Origin: Bacillota bacterium
GTDB taxonomy: Bacteria > Bacillota > Clostridia > Acetivibrionales > DTU013
Reading direction: 5' to 3'
Length of the DNA: 5,564 nucleotides
Assembly: GCA_023418915.1 (NCBI GenBank)
Contig: JAEZYU010000057.1
Location: 1 to 5,564 of the forward strand
The notes below the pieces were generated by a model, which searched no databases, had not been told where the DNA came from, and saw only the letters and a program-made list of their open reading frames with translations. The stretch's first letter is position 1. Every line of letters begins with the position of its first letter. Below are positions 1-5,424 of the stretch, in pieces. A program made the position numbers and the translations under genes.

Positions 1-1961
1 AGGCCGACCTGCCCATCTACAACAAGCAGGTGGTGTTTATCTTTGACGAGTGCCACCGCAGCCAGTTTGGTGAGGCGCAAAAGAACCTGAAAAAGAAGTT
101 CAAGAAGTTCTGTCAGTTTGGGTTTACGGGCACCCCCATCTTTGGTGATGTGATTGAGAACGGCCAGTTGATACGTAAAGGTAATGCGCTGGGAGCAGAG
201 ACAACAGCCAGCGTGTTTGGGCGTGAGCTGCATTCTTACGTGATCACCGATGCGATCCGCGATGAGAAGGTGCTCAAGTTCAAGGTGGACTACAACGATG
301 TGCGCCCCAAGTTCAAGGCCATCGAGAGCGAGCAGGACGAGAAGACGCTCAGTGCAGCCGAGAACAAGCAAGCCCTGCTGCACCCGGACCGCATCCGCGA
401 GATTACGCAGTACATCCTGAACAACTTCAACCAGAAAACCCACCGCCTGCACCCAGGTGCCAAGGGTTTCAATGCCATGTTTGCGGTCAGCAGCGTGGAT
501 GCCGCCAAGGCGTATTACGAGTGCTTCAAGGAGCTGCAAAAAGGTAAAGACAAGCCGCTGCGTGTGGCCACCATCTTCTCGTTTGCAGCCAACGAGGAGC
601 AGGATGCGATTGGCGATATTCAGGACGAAAGCCTAGATACGTCAGCCATGAATAGCAGTGCCAAGGAGTTTTTGAGTGCCGCCATCAAAGACTACAACGC
701 GCTGTTTGGCACCAGCTTTAGCGTGGATGGTGAGGGCTTTCAGAACTACTACCGAGATCTGGCCAAGCAGGTCAAAGCCAAAGAGATTGACTTGCTGATT
801 GTGGTGGGCATGTTCTTGACAGGCTTTGATGCACCCACGCTCAACACCTTGTTCGTAGACAAGAACCTGCGTTTCCACGGTTTGATGCAGGCGTACTCAC
901 GCACCAACCGCATTTATGACGCCACCAAGACCTTTGGCAACATCGTCACTTTCCGCGATCTGGAACAGGCCACGGTAGATGCCATTACCTTGTTTGGCGA
1001 CAAGAACACCAAGAACGTGGTGCTGGAGAAGAGCTACAAGGAGTACATGGAGGGCTTTACCGATATCGCTACGGGCGCTGCCAAGCGTGGCTTTATCGAG
1101 GTGGTCAAAGAGCTGGAAGAGCGCTTCCCTGACCCTGCAGCCATTGAGAAGGAGTCGGACAAGAAAGCCTTCGTGAAGCTGTTTGGCGAGTATTTGCGCC
1201 TTGAGAACATCCTGCAGAACTACGATGAGTTCGCCAGCCTGAAGGCTTTGCAAGAGGTGGATCTGAACGATCCTGCAGCCGTGGAGGAATTCAAGGCCAA
1301 GCACTACCTGAGCGATGAGGATTTGCAGGCGCTACAGGCCATCACCATGCCTGCGGAGCGCAAGGTACAGGACTACCGCTCTACCTACAACGATGTGCGT
1401 GACTGGATACGCAAGGAGCGTGAAGGTGGTGGCGGTGATGTAGCACCTTCGACCATCGACTGGAACGATGTGGTGTTTGAGGTGGACTTGCTCAAGTCCC
1501 AAGAAATCAACCTCGATTACATCCTTGAGCTGATCTTTGAAAACAACAAGAAACTCAAAGACAAATCCACGCTGGTGGAAGATGTGCGTCGCGTCATTCG
1601 TGCCAGCATTGGCAACCGCGCCAAGGAAGACTTGGTGGTGGACTTCATCAACCAAACCAACCTGGACGAGCTTGGCGAGAAGGCCACAGTGATTGATGCT
1701 TTCTTCCAATATGCCCAAGCTGAGCAGCAGCGCGAAGCTCAGGCATTGATTGATGAGGAGAAGCTGAATGCGGAAGCTGCCAAACGCTACATCACCAATT
1801 CCCTCAAGCGTGAATACGCATCAGACAGCGGCACAGAACTGAATGCCGTGCTGCCCAAGATGAGCCCTCTGAATCCACAGTACCTCACCAAGAAGCAGAC
1901 AGTGTTTCAGAAGATCGCTGCGTTTGTGGAGAAGTTCAAGGGTGTGGGTGGGATGCTCTGA
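1..1961 (+). CDS. hsdR: Type I restriction endonuclease subunit R (HsdR), C-terminal part; 5' end outside window
   Basis: This is the motor and cleavage subunit of a type I restriction-modification enzyme, which translocates unmodified DNA using ATP in a complex with HsdM and HsdS. The reading frame is open from base 3 with no local start, so the gene begins upstream. About 652 residues are visible. SF2 motifs appear in order: motif II DECH at visible residues 15-18 (bases 45-56), motif III GFTGTP at 40-45, a motif IV-like stretch near 155-172, motif V (VGMFLTGFDAP) near bases 804-836, and motif VI QAYSRTNR at bases 888-911. The N-terminal nuclease domain and Walker A are not in the window. 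The length after DECH fits the EcoR124I-like (type IC) HsdR family of about 1040 residues, so roughly 390-400 residues are missing. The remaining C-terminus is helical and charged, as in the part of HsdR that docks on the methylase core. The frame is intact to a TGA stop. The hsdM and hsdS genes are presumably upstream. Confidence 0.96.
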   Translation, partial: ADLPIYNKQVVFIFDECHRSQFGEAQKNLKKKFKKFCQFGFTGTPIFGDVIENGQLIRKGNALGAETTASVFGRELHSYVITDAIRDEKVLKFKVDYNDVRPKFKAIESEQDEKTLSAAENKQALLHPDRIREITQYILNNFNQKTHRLHPGAKGFNAMFAVSSVDAAKAYYECFKELQKGKDKPLRVATIFSFAANEEQDAIGDIQDESLDTSAMNSSAKEFLSAAIKDYNALFGTSFSVDGEGFQNYYRDLAKQVKAKEIDLLIVVGMFLTGFDAPTLNTLFVDKNLRFHGLMQAYSRTNRIYDATKTFGNIVTFRDLEQATVDAITLFGDKNTKNVVLEKSYKEYMEGFTDIATGAAKRGFIEVVKELEERFPDPAAIEKESDKKAFVKLFGEYLRLENILQNYDEFASLKALQEVDLNDPAAVEEFKAKHYLSDEDLQALQAITMPAERKVQDYRSTYNDVRDWIRKEREGGGGDVAPSTIDWNDVVFEVDLLKSQEINLDYILELIFENNKKLKDKSTLVEDVRRVIRASIGNRAKEDLVVDFINQTNLDELGEKATVIDAFFQYAQAEQQREAQALIDEEKLNAEAAKRYITNSLKREYASDSGTELNAVLPKMSPLNPQYLTKKQTVFQKIAAFVEKFKGVGGML

Positions 1962-2033
1962 GGTGCAACGCGAGGGGTAGGGCAAAACCCACAGATCACC
2001 CCAAGGACTCACCGCACATCTCGAAAGCCCCAA

Positions 2034-2055
2034 CCAGCCCCCAAGAGCTGGCTGG
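2034..2055. repeat. Short GC-rich inverted repeat downstream of hsdR
   Basis: CCAGCC at 2034-2039 is perfectly complementary to GGCTGG at 2050-2055, with a 10-base loop. An alternative register pairs 2034-2038 with 2047-2051. No clean T-run follows, so as an intrinsic terminator it is weak. It may help end hsdR transcription or simply be a chance hairpin. Confidence 0.35.
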
Positions 2056-2075
2056 AGCCTTCCCTTTCCATTCCC

Positions 2076-2129
2076 AAAATGGACAAATTCCCTATAGAAG
2101 AAAAACTCTATTGAGAAAATGTCCTTTTT
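2076..2129. terminator. Imperfect 22-bp inverted repeat between convergent genes, probable bidirectional terminator
   Basis: The arms 2076-2097 and 2108-2129 pair at 17 of 22 positions around a 10-base loop. One further position is a G.U pair in the minus-strand transcript. The right arm ends in TTTTT (2125-2129) and the left arm begins with AAAA, the symmetric A-stem-T layout of terminators that serve both strands. It lies 115 bases past the hsdR stop and only 4 bases past the stop of the minus-strand ATPase gene, where a shared terminator is expected. The stem is AT-rich and interrupted, so strength is uncertain. An alternative is a recombination or element-end sequence, but no second copy is seen in the window. 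Confidence 0.5.
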
Positions 2130-2133
2130 ACTC

Positions 2134-3984
2134 CTAGCTGAACATTGCTCCTACCCTCATAAGGGCATGCCCGTGACGGATCCAGAGACCAGACTGACAC
2201 ACCTTGTCGATGGCTCTATCGAAGAGCTTTCTAAGACGGTCTGCAGTCGACTCGAACTTAAGCGCAATTCGTAGGTCTCGTGTCTTGATCTGTACCGTTT
2301 CTAACGGCTGCTGCTCAAGGAATGACATCATCTGCATGGCTAAGACATCGACCTGACTATGAGAGCCATCCTCGGTCACATACGAAGGTAGCCATGCCTT
2401 CCAGGTAACACCAGGCATTACCTCTTGAAGGGCAAAGCGCAGGTTGTCACTGTGATGCAGTAGATAGACCGTCATAGGCTTGGCTTGTCCGTTCTCAACG
2501 ACTCTGCAAGTACCTCGGCTGAGTGCTTGATAGACCCGATGGGCCGTCTCACTGACACAAACGCTTTCCACCTGCTGCTGTGTCGTGGTCACTGCGAGGT
2601 TGTCTTGCTGGCCTATGACATGCGACGCTACCTGGAGCTGAGGTAGGTGAAGGATGCCTGCCAGGATCACCACTTCACAGTGTGCGTAGTGATTCAGACT
2701 TGTTTCATCGCCCCATGTCAGGACGTTGATTCGAGGCTTTCCATCAGGTGTCTTGCTGTCGATGTCGATACCTTCCGCAGCCATGTCACGCAGTAGTGTT
2801 TCAGGGATGTTTACTTCACCAGGGTGATGTTTGAATGTGAAGATCAGTACAGCCTTTTGAGGGAATGTCTGATTCACGATCTTGATCACCTCACGTGACA
2901 CCGTTCGATCTGAGTACCTTGCCTTTGCGAAGTTCTTCGTGGTCGCATCTCTACCACTGGCATGTCGCATCTGATGAATGACAACGTGATCGAACCGCTT
3001 GACTTCCTTCACATAAGACGGGGTGCTGTCGATGATGGAGGCATCGAGTTGTACGAGTTCACGAATTGGGTACGAGGCATCCAGAATCAGGATGTTCTCC
3101 AGTTCGGGAGGGACGCTGATTTGATAGCGAACGATGCCCTCTGCCTGTGCAGTCAGCATCAACCGCAATGGAGTGCCTACTAGATCCAGAAGCCGACGCA
3201 TCGACTCCCACTCTTCACTTCTGCCAAGCAATGCCCGAAAACCATCGAGGGTGACCCAGTCAGGAGGATCAATTGTGATGATCGGTGAAAAGTGCGTATC
3301 GGTTTTGCACTGTTGCAGGGCACTCATGACCCGCTGTACGGCTTGCTCCACGAAGCGTATCAACGGCTGGTACTGGAGTTCATCTGGCCTGTCTCGTACA
3401 TGCTCTTTGAATGCGGCGATTTGCTTGCGAAGCCTTCGTTCAGCAATCACTTCGATGTCAGAGCGGATCAGGCTTTCGTCGTAAACCATCAGTGCTCGCG
3501 TCTGCCCCTTGTGCTCGATAAAGAGCGGCCTGTCAGAACCTCCGCGAACTCTGGCGTGTGTCACGAGCTGGTACAGCCTGTCGTCGTCATCGGTAGAGGG
3601 TATGGATGCCCTAGGGTCACTGTGTTTTAGACCGATCAGCTCTTCGGGTACTCCACGCTGAAGAAGCTGTCGTTTCAAGTCGCATAGCGCCTCGATCTTA
3701 GAAGCGGAGACTGACACGGCAACTTGATGGAAGCCAAGGCGATGCAGAGCTGTGATCCAGGCAATGATGGCAGAAGTCTTGCCGCAGCCTGTGCCTAGGC
3801 TGAAACAACGTCTGCCAGTAATACGGCCTGCTGCAAACCCAGTCATCTCGTTGATCAGGGCTTGCAGTGCTTTCTTATGCAGCTCTGACAAGACGTTGCC
3901 TACGGATTCCAAGTCTGAGACAAGGATCTCGTAGGCCATCTGCTCCACTTTCTTTGATTGGTCCAGTGAGAGATGGCCTTGCAT
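2134..3984 (-). CDS. Uncharacterised SF2-helicase-like (DEAD/DEAH-type) ATPase, 616 aa
   Basis: I do not recognise a named family. The protein has the layout of a superfamily 2 nucleic-acid-dependent ATPase. Walker A is GTGCGKT at residues 64-70, followed by a motif Ia-like SVSAS (91-95) and a DE-type motif II (ALMVYDES, 164-171). A second core half has LILDASYPI near 299-307, a motif V-like stretch (CEVVILAGILHLP, 436-448) and motif VI QALSRGTCR (486-494) with the expected arginines. Residues 560-612 are helical and could be a winged-helix DNA-binding tail; this is a guess. There is no recognisable nuclease motif, signal peptide or membrane segment. I chose ATG 3984 over the in-frame ATG at 4023 because GGAGGAGG ends 9 bases upstream of it and it starts 1 base past the stop of the preceding gene; the longer start has no ribosome site and adds 13 residues overlapping that gene. 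It is co-transcribed with, and probably coupled to, the 85-aa gene. Confidence 0.8.
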   Translation of the reverse strand: MQGHLSLDQSKKVEQMAYEILVSDLESVGNVLSELHKKALQALINEMTGFAAGRITGRRCFSLGTGCGKTSAIIAWITALHRLGFHQVAVSVSASKIEALCDLKRQLLQRGVPEELIGLKHSDPRASIPSTDDDDRLYQLVTHARVRGGSDRPLFIEHKGQTRALMVYDESLIRSDIEVIAERRLRKQIAAFKEHVRDRPDELQYQPLIRFVEQAVQRVMSALQQCKTDTHFSPIITIDPPDWVTLDGFRALLGRSEEWESMRRLLDLVGTPLRLMLTAQAEGIVRYQISVPPELENILILDASYPIRELVQLDASIIDSTPSYVKEVKRFDHVVIHQMRHASGRDATTKNFAKARYSDRTVSREVIKIVNQTFPQKAVLIFTFKHHPGEVNIPETLLRDMAAEGIDIDSKTPDGKPRINVLTWGDETSLNHYAHCEVVILAGILHLPQLQVASHVIGQQDNLAVTTTQQQVESVCVSETAHRVYQALSRGTCRVVENGQAKPMTVYLLHHSDNLRFALQEVMPGVTWKAWLPSYVTEDGSHSQVDVLAMQMMSFLEQQPLETVQIKTRDLRIALKFESTADRLRKLFDRAIDKVCQSGLWIRHGHALMRVGAMFS

Positions 3985-3985
3985 T

Positions 3986-4243
3986 TTAGGCAGCCTCCTC
4001 CGGGAAGACTGCATCCGCCACATCTTGGAAGGCTTCGGCTAGATGGTCGTGATCACATTCCAAGGCTTGAATGCGTTCCTGTAGCTTTAGGATGTCTTTT
4101 CTATCTTCAAGCGTCGCGGTCTGGCAATGGATGAGGTAATCCAGAACCTTTTCAATCATCATCATCATGTCCAGCTTCCAAAGCGTGTCTTTGTCTGCGC
4201 CTTGAGCAGCTGCGGCTTCACGGATTGATGCGATGGATTCCAT
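3986..4243 (-). CDS. Small acidic, partly coiled-coil protein of unknown function, 85 aa
   Basis: No family is recognised. The protein starts MESIASIREA, has a run of four methionines at residues 26-29 in a hydrophobic helix (WKLDMMMMIEKVLDYLI), then a charged heptad-like helix at about 44-75 (LEDRKDILKLQERIQAL and on), and ends in an acidic tail (FPEEAA). It has no signal peptide, no obvious membrane span and no known catalytic motif, so an adaptor, regulator or oligomerising partner is plausible. The start at 4243 is chosen because AAGGA lies 8 bases upstream. The longer in-frame ATG at 4330 would have the extra 29 residues encoded by the structured leader and has no good ribosome site. Its stop is 1 base from the ATPase start, which suggests the two proteins work together in a fixed ratio. 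Confidence 0.7.
   Translation of the reverse strand: MESIASIREAAAAQGADKDTLWKLDMMMMIEKVLDYLIHCQTATLEDRKDILKLQERIQALECDHDHLAEAFQDVADAVFPEEAA
3994..4001 (-). promoter_or_regulatory. Strong ribosome binding site that fixes the ATPase start
   Basis: On the minus strand this reads GGAGGAGG, 9 bases before the ATG at 3984. It lies inside the last codons of the 85-aa gene, so ribosomes finishing that gene end at the start of the next. This supports translational coupling and rejects the longer ATPase start at 4023. Confidence 0.8.
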
Positions 4244-4251
4244 TGTGTAAT

Positions 4252-4256
4252 TCCTT
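4252..4256 (-). promoter_or_regulatory. Ribosome binding site of the 85-aa gene
   Basis: The minus strand reads AAAAGGAA with the AAGGA core 8 bases before the ATG at 4243. It begins only a few bases after the base of the 14-bp leader stem (4260), so folding of the leader could affect ribosome access. Confidence 0.65.
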
Positions 4257-4259
4257 TTG

Positions 4260-4341
4260 GTTGAACCCGCGTGAGGTCTCCTCCGCGTCAGCCACCAGCT
4301 CCCTACACAAGGGAACTGACGCGGCAACACACGGATTCAAC
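4260..4341 (-). other. Stem module A: 14-bp outer stem with nested 9-bp stem
   Basis: The outer arms are 4260-4273 and 4328-4341. They pair at 12 Watson-Crick positions, plus two (4266/4335 and 4270/4331) that are G.U only on the minus strand. The inner arms CCGCGTCAG (4283-4291) and CTGACGCGG (4316-4324) are perfect. An apical stem 4299-4303/4311-4315 has a 7-base loop and again one minus-strand-only G.U. The segment 4274-4282 on the junction reads AGGAGACCT on the minus strand and could form a tiny third hairpin or act as a ribosome-like site. Confidence 0.75.
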
Positions 4342-4367
4342 GAAACGGGCTGGTGTTGATGAAGTTG

Positions 4368-4393
4368 CTGACTGGCCGGAGATGGGCCAGCAG
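4368..4393 (-). other. Stem module B: 9-bp hairpin with one bulged base
   Basis: CTG 4368-4370 pairs with CAG 4391-4393, and CTGGCC 4372-4377 pairs with GGCCAG 4385-4390. One base (4371) is bulged and the loop has 7 bases. The stem is Watson-Crick on both strands, so it carries no strand information by itself. It has no T-run on either side and is not a terminator. Confidence 0.6.
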
Positions 4394-4405
4394 ATCGCAT
4401 GGATG

Positions 4406-4481
4406 GAAGATCGCGCTAATCGCATTTGCGATGGGTGATGGCTTGCGGCGACATGCCAAGCACAGCTGGAGCGCGATCTCC
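4406..4481 (-). other. Stem module C: 12-bp stem enclosing two hairpins
   Basis: AGATCGCGCT (4408-4417) is the exact reverse complement of AGCGCGATCT (4470-4479). The stem extends by a minus-strand-only G.U (4407/4480) and a G-C (4406/4481). Inside are ATCGCATTTGCGAT (4419-4432), a self-complementary hairpin, and GCTTG/CAAGC (4441-4445/4457-4461). This gives a three-way junction shape. Confidence 0.6.
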
Positions 4482-4528
4482 TCCATAACTGTGCGCGAAT
4501 TTTGTTTTTCTTTTCAAATCAACAACTT

Positions 4529-4556
4529 ATTAAAATTGTTTCACGCCATGTTTCAC
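4529..4556 (-). promoter_or_regulatory. Possible minus-strand promoter for the structured RNA and operon
   Basis: In an AT-rich stretch the minus strand has TTTAAT (4529-4534, five of six to the -10 consensus) and GTGAAA (4551-4556, four of six to the -35 consensus) separated by 16 bases. Transcription would start near 4522, just before stem module C. The -35 overlaps one copy of the CGTGAAACA repeat, so the repeat could be an operator. AT-rich DNA gives such matches easily, hence the modest confidence. Confidence 0.3.
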
Positions 4557-4557
4557 G
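4537..4557. repeat. Direct repeat TGTTTCACG, two copies at 12-base spacing
   Basis: TGTTTCACG occurs at 4537-4545 and 4549-4557. The 12-base period places both copies on nearly the same face of the helix, as for a regulator or initiator site. It lies between the recombinase gene and the structured RNA and overlaps the proposed promoter. Confidence 0.5.
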
Positions 4558-4563
4558 GGTGCT

Positions 4564-4574
4564 GTTGACTCAAC
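4564..4574. repeat. Small palindrome GTTGACTCAAC
   Basis: An 11-base perfect palindrome around a central C lies between the recombinase stop and the direct repeat. It could be a regulator half-site pair. At this length it may also be chance. The remaining bases to 4618 show no terminator or gene. Confidence 0.3.
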
Positions 4575-4618
4575 TAAGGCTGAAGTTCTCGAAGACGAAG
4601 TAGGAATTTGGAGTCCGA

Positions 4619-5299
4619 CTATGGTTTGATAGCCAAACGCTGCATCAGATTGCGTACTGAAGAGCGGTGCCAACGGCCCCCTCTAGGAGTCAGCATGCCG
4701 CGTTGGTTGAGTTCATCAGCGATGGCACCAAGGGTGGTGTGCCCTTCGGTGATCAGGGCATCGACAACTTCACGGAGTTGCTCTGCTCGATGATCAGCAG
4801 CGGCCTTGATCCTCTGGATACCTGCTGCATTGCCTTTGTTTGCTCGTCTGAGTGCTGCTGCTCCGTTGGGATTGCCAAGTACGGTGCCTCGCTCCTTGGC
4901 GATCTTGAGCGCTTCCTTGGTTCTTCTGGAGATGGCCTGACGCTCTTGCTCCGCTACCAAGGCCATGATGCCTACTGTCAGGTCATTGGCATCAGGCATG
5001 TCTGCAGCCACAAAGCGAACACCACTATCCCTGAGTGTCAGGAGGAAGGCTGCATTGCGTGACAGGCGATCCAGCTTGGCGATGACCAATACGGCACCAG
5101 TCAGCTTAGCTAGACGCAGGGCCTTCATGAGTTCAGGTCGGTTGTTGGTCTTTCCGCTTTCCACTTCAGTGAAGCGTTCAACCACAGTTCCACCACTTGA
5201 CGATGCATAGGTCTGGATAGCTGACCACTGTGCATCCAGGCCCAGGCCACTCTGGCCCTGTCGTGAGGTTGATACCCTCAGGTAAGCAACGATCTTCAT
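4619..5299 (-). CDS. Small serine recombinase (resolvase/invertase family), 226 aa
   Basis: A site-specific recombinase that cuts DNA through a 5'-phosphoserine link and exchanges strands as a tetramer. The N-terminal catalytic domain has YLRVSTSRQ with Arg8 and nucleophile Ser10, then the second signature KLDRLSRN (75-82) with Arg78 and Arg81, and the long dimerisation helix at about 105-137. The C-terminal part carries TTLGAIADELNQRGMLTPRGGRWHRSSV (188-215), the DNA-binding helix-turn-helix with the LNxRGxxTPRGGxW pattern usual in this group. It is full length and looks active. The ATG at 5299 gives the standard family N-terminus; no clear Shine-Dalgarno precedes it, so translation may be weak. 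A 40-bp palindrome begins 1 base upstream of the start codon and is its likely target or operator. It could act as a resolvase, an invertase or the integrase of a small element. It is read in the same direction as the ATPase operon, but 375 bases separate it from that operon's first gene. Confidence 0.93.
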   Translation of the reverse strand: MKIVAYLRVSTSRQGQSGLGLDAQWSAIQTYASSSGGTVVERFTEVESGKTNNRPELMKALRLAKLTGAVLVIAKLDRLSRNAAFLLTLRDSGVRFVAADMPDANDLTVGIMALVAEQERQAISRRTKEALKIAKERGTVLGNPNGAAALRRANKGNAAGIQRIKAAADHRAEQLREVVDALITEGHTTLGAIADELNQRGMLTPRGGRWHRSSVRNLMQRLAIKP

Positions 5300-5300
5300 C

Positions 5301-5340
5301 TGTACAAAACTGCGTAACCCTCGTTAGGTAATTTTGTACA
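5301..5340. promoter_or_regulatory. 40-bp imperfect palindrome at the recombinase start: probable recombination site and/or operator
   Basis: The arms TGTACAAAACTGCGTAAC (5301-5318) and GTTAGGTAATTTTGTACA (5323-5340) match as inverted repeats at 15 of 18 positions, including nine perfect outer bases, around a central CCTC. Serine recombinases bind such dyads as dimers and cut at the central dinucleotide, here CT at 5320-5321. Small recombinases often keep this site next to their own gene and repress themselves through it. No second copy is visible in the window. Confidence 0.6.
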
Positions 5341-5361
5341 TGAGTCAATGCACTTTGTAAA
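5333..5361 (-). promoter_or_regulatory. Candidate promoter of the recombinase gene
   Basis: On the minus strand TTTACA (5356-5361, five of six to the -35 consensus) is followed after 17 bases by TACAAA (5333-5338, four of six to the -10 consensus). The -10 lies inside the right arm of the palindrome, so recombinase binding there would block transcription. The start would be about 27 bases before the ATG. Confidence 0.4.
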
Positions 5362-5378
5362 TCACTTTGGTTGAGAAC

Positions 5379-5400
5379 AAAAAAGGCGCTTGATGCGCCT
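5379..5400 (-). terminator. Rho-independent terminator of the Xre-family gene
   Basis: On the minus strand AGGCGC, a 5-base loop and GCGCCT form a perfect 6-bp GC-rich stem (5384-5400) running into TTTTTT (5379-5384). It lies 24 bases after the stop of the upstream minus-strand gene and separates that gene from the recombinase promoter. Confidence 0.85.
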
Positions 5401-5424
5401 TGTAGTGGAGTGTGGGTAGGGCCT

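Larger units (their letters stand above)
4260..4481 (-). ncRNA. Highly structured leader or ncRNA candidate upstream of the 85-aa/ATPase operon
   Basis: This stretch of about 220 bases has no convincing gene and is almost filled by three stem-loop modules: a 14-bp stem enclosing a 9-bp stem (4260-4341), a 9-bp hairpin (4368-4393), and a 12-bp stem enclosing two small hairpins (4406-4481). In the long stems every non-Watson-Crick position is a G.U pair in the minus-strand RNA but a C.A mismatch in the plus-strand RNA. This points to an RNA made in the same direction as the operon just downstream. It could be a cis-acting leader (riboswitch, attenuator or autoregulatory site) or a separate ncRNA partner of the encoded proteins. 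I cannot match it to a known RNA family from sequence, and ends are approximate. Confidence 0.55.

Noticed and set aside
897..1304. Long minus-strand frame opposite hsdR
   Set aside because: It is the antisense shadow of a conserved hsdR region that includes motif VI; no ribosome site or known domain.
4260..4341. Possible integron attC site, because the ends fit the GTTRRRY and RYYYAAC patterns and the sequence is a long palindrome
   Set aside because: The two boxes are in the wrong order for attC on both strands (GTTRRRY first, RYYYAAC last). There is no integron integrase or cassette array, and the G.U bias supports RNA instead.
4255..4341. tRNA-like GGTTCAACC on the minus strand
   Set aside because: The T-loop-like bases have no proper T-stem, anticodon arm or acceptor stem around them; they are part of the long leader stem.
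4218..4400. 60-codon minus-strand frame across the leader
   Set aside because: It runs through all of stem module A and into the start of the 85-aa gene in another frame; no ribosome site and no protein-like pattern.
4353..4568. 71-codon plus-strand frame
   Set aside because: It has no ribosome binding site, an implausible mixed composition, runs from structured RNA into AT-rich promoter-like DNA, and matches no family I know.
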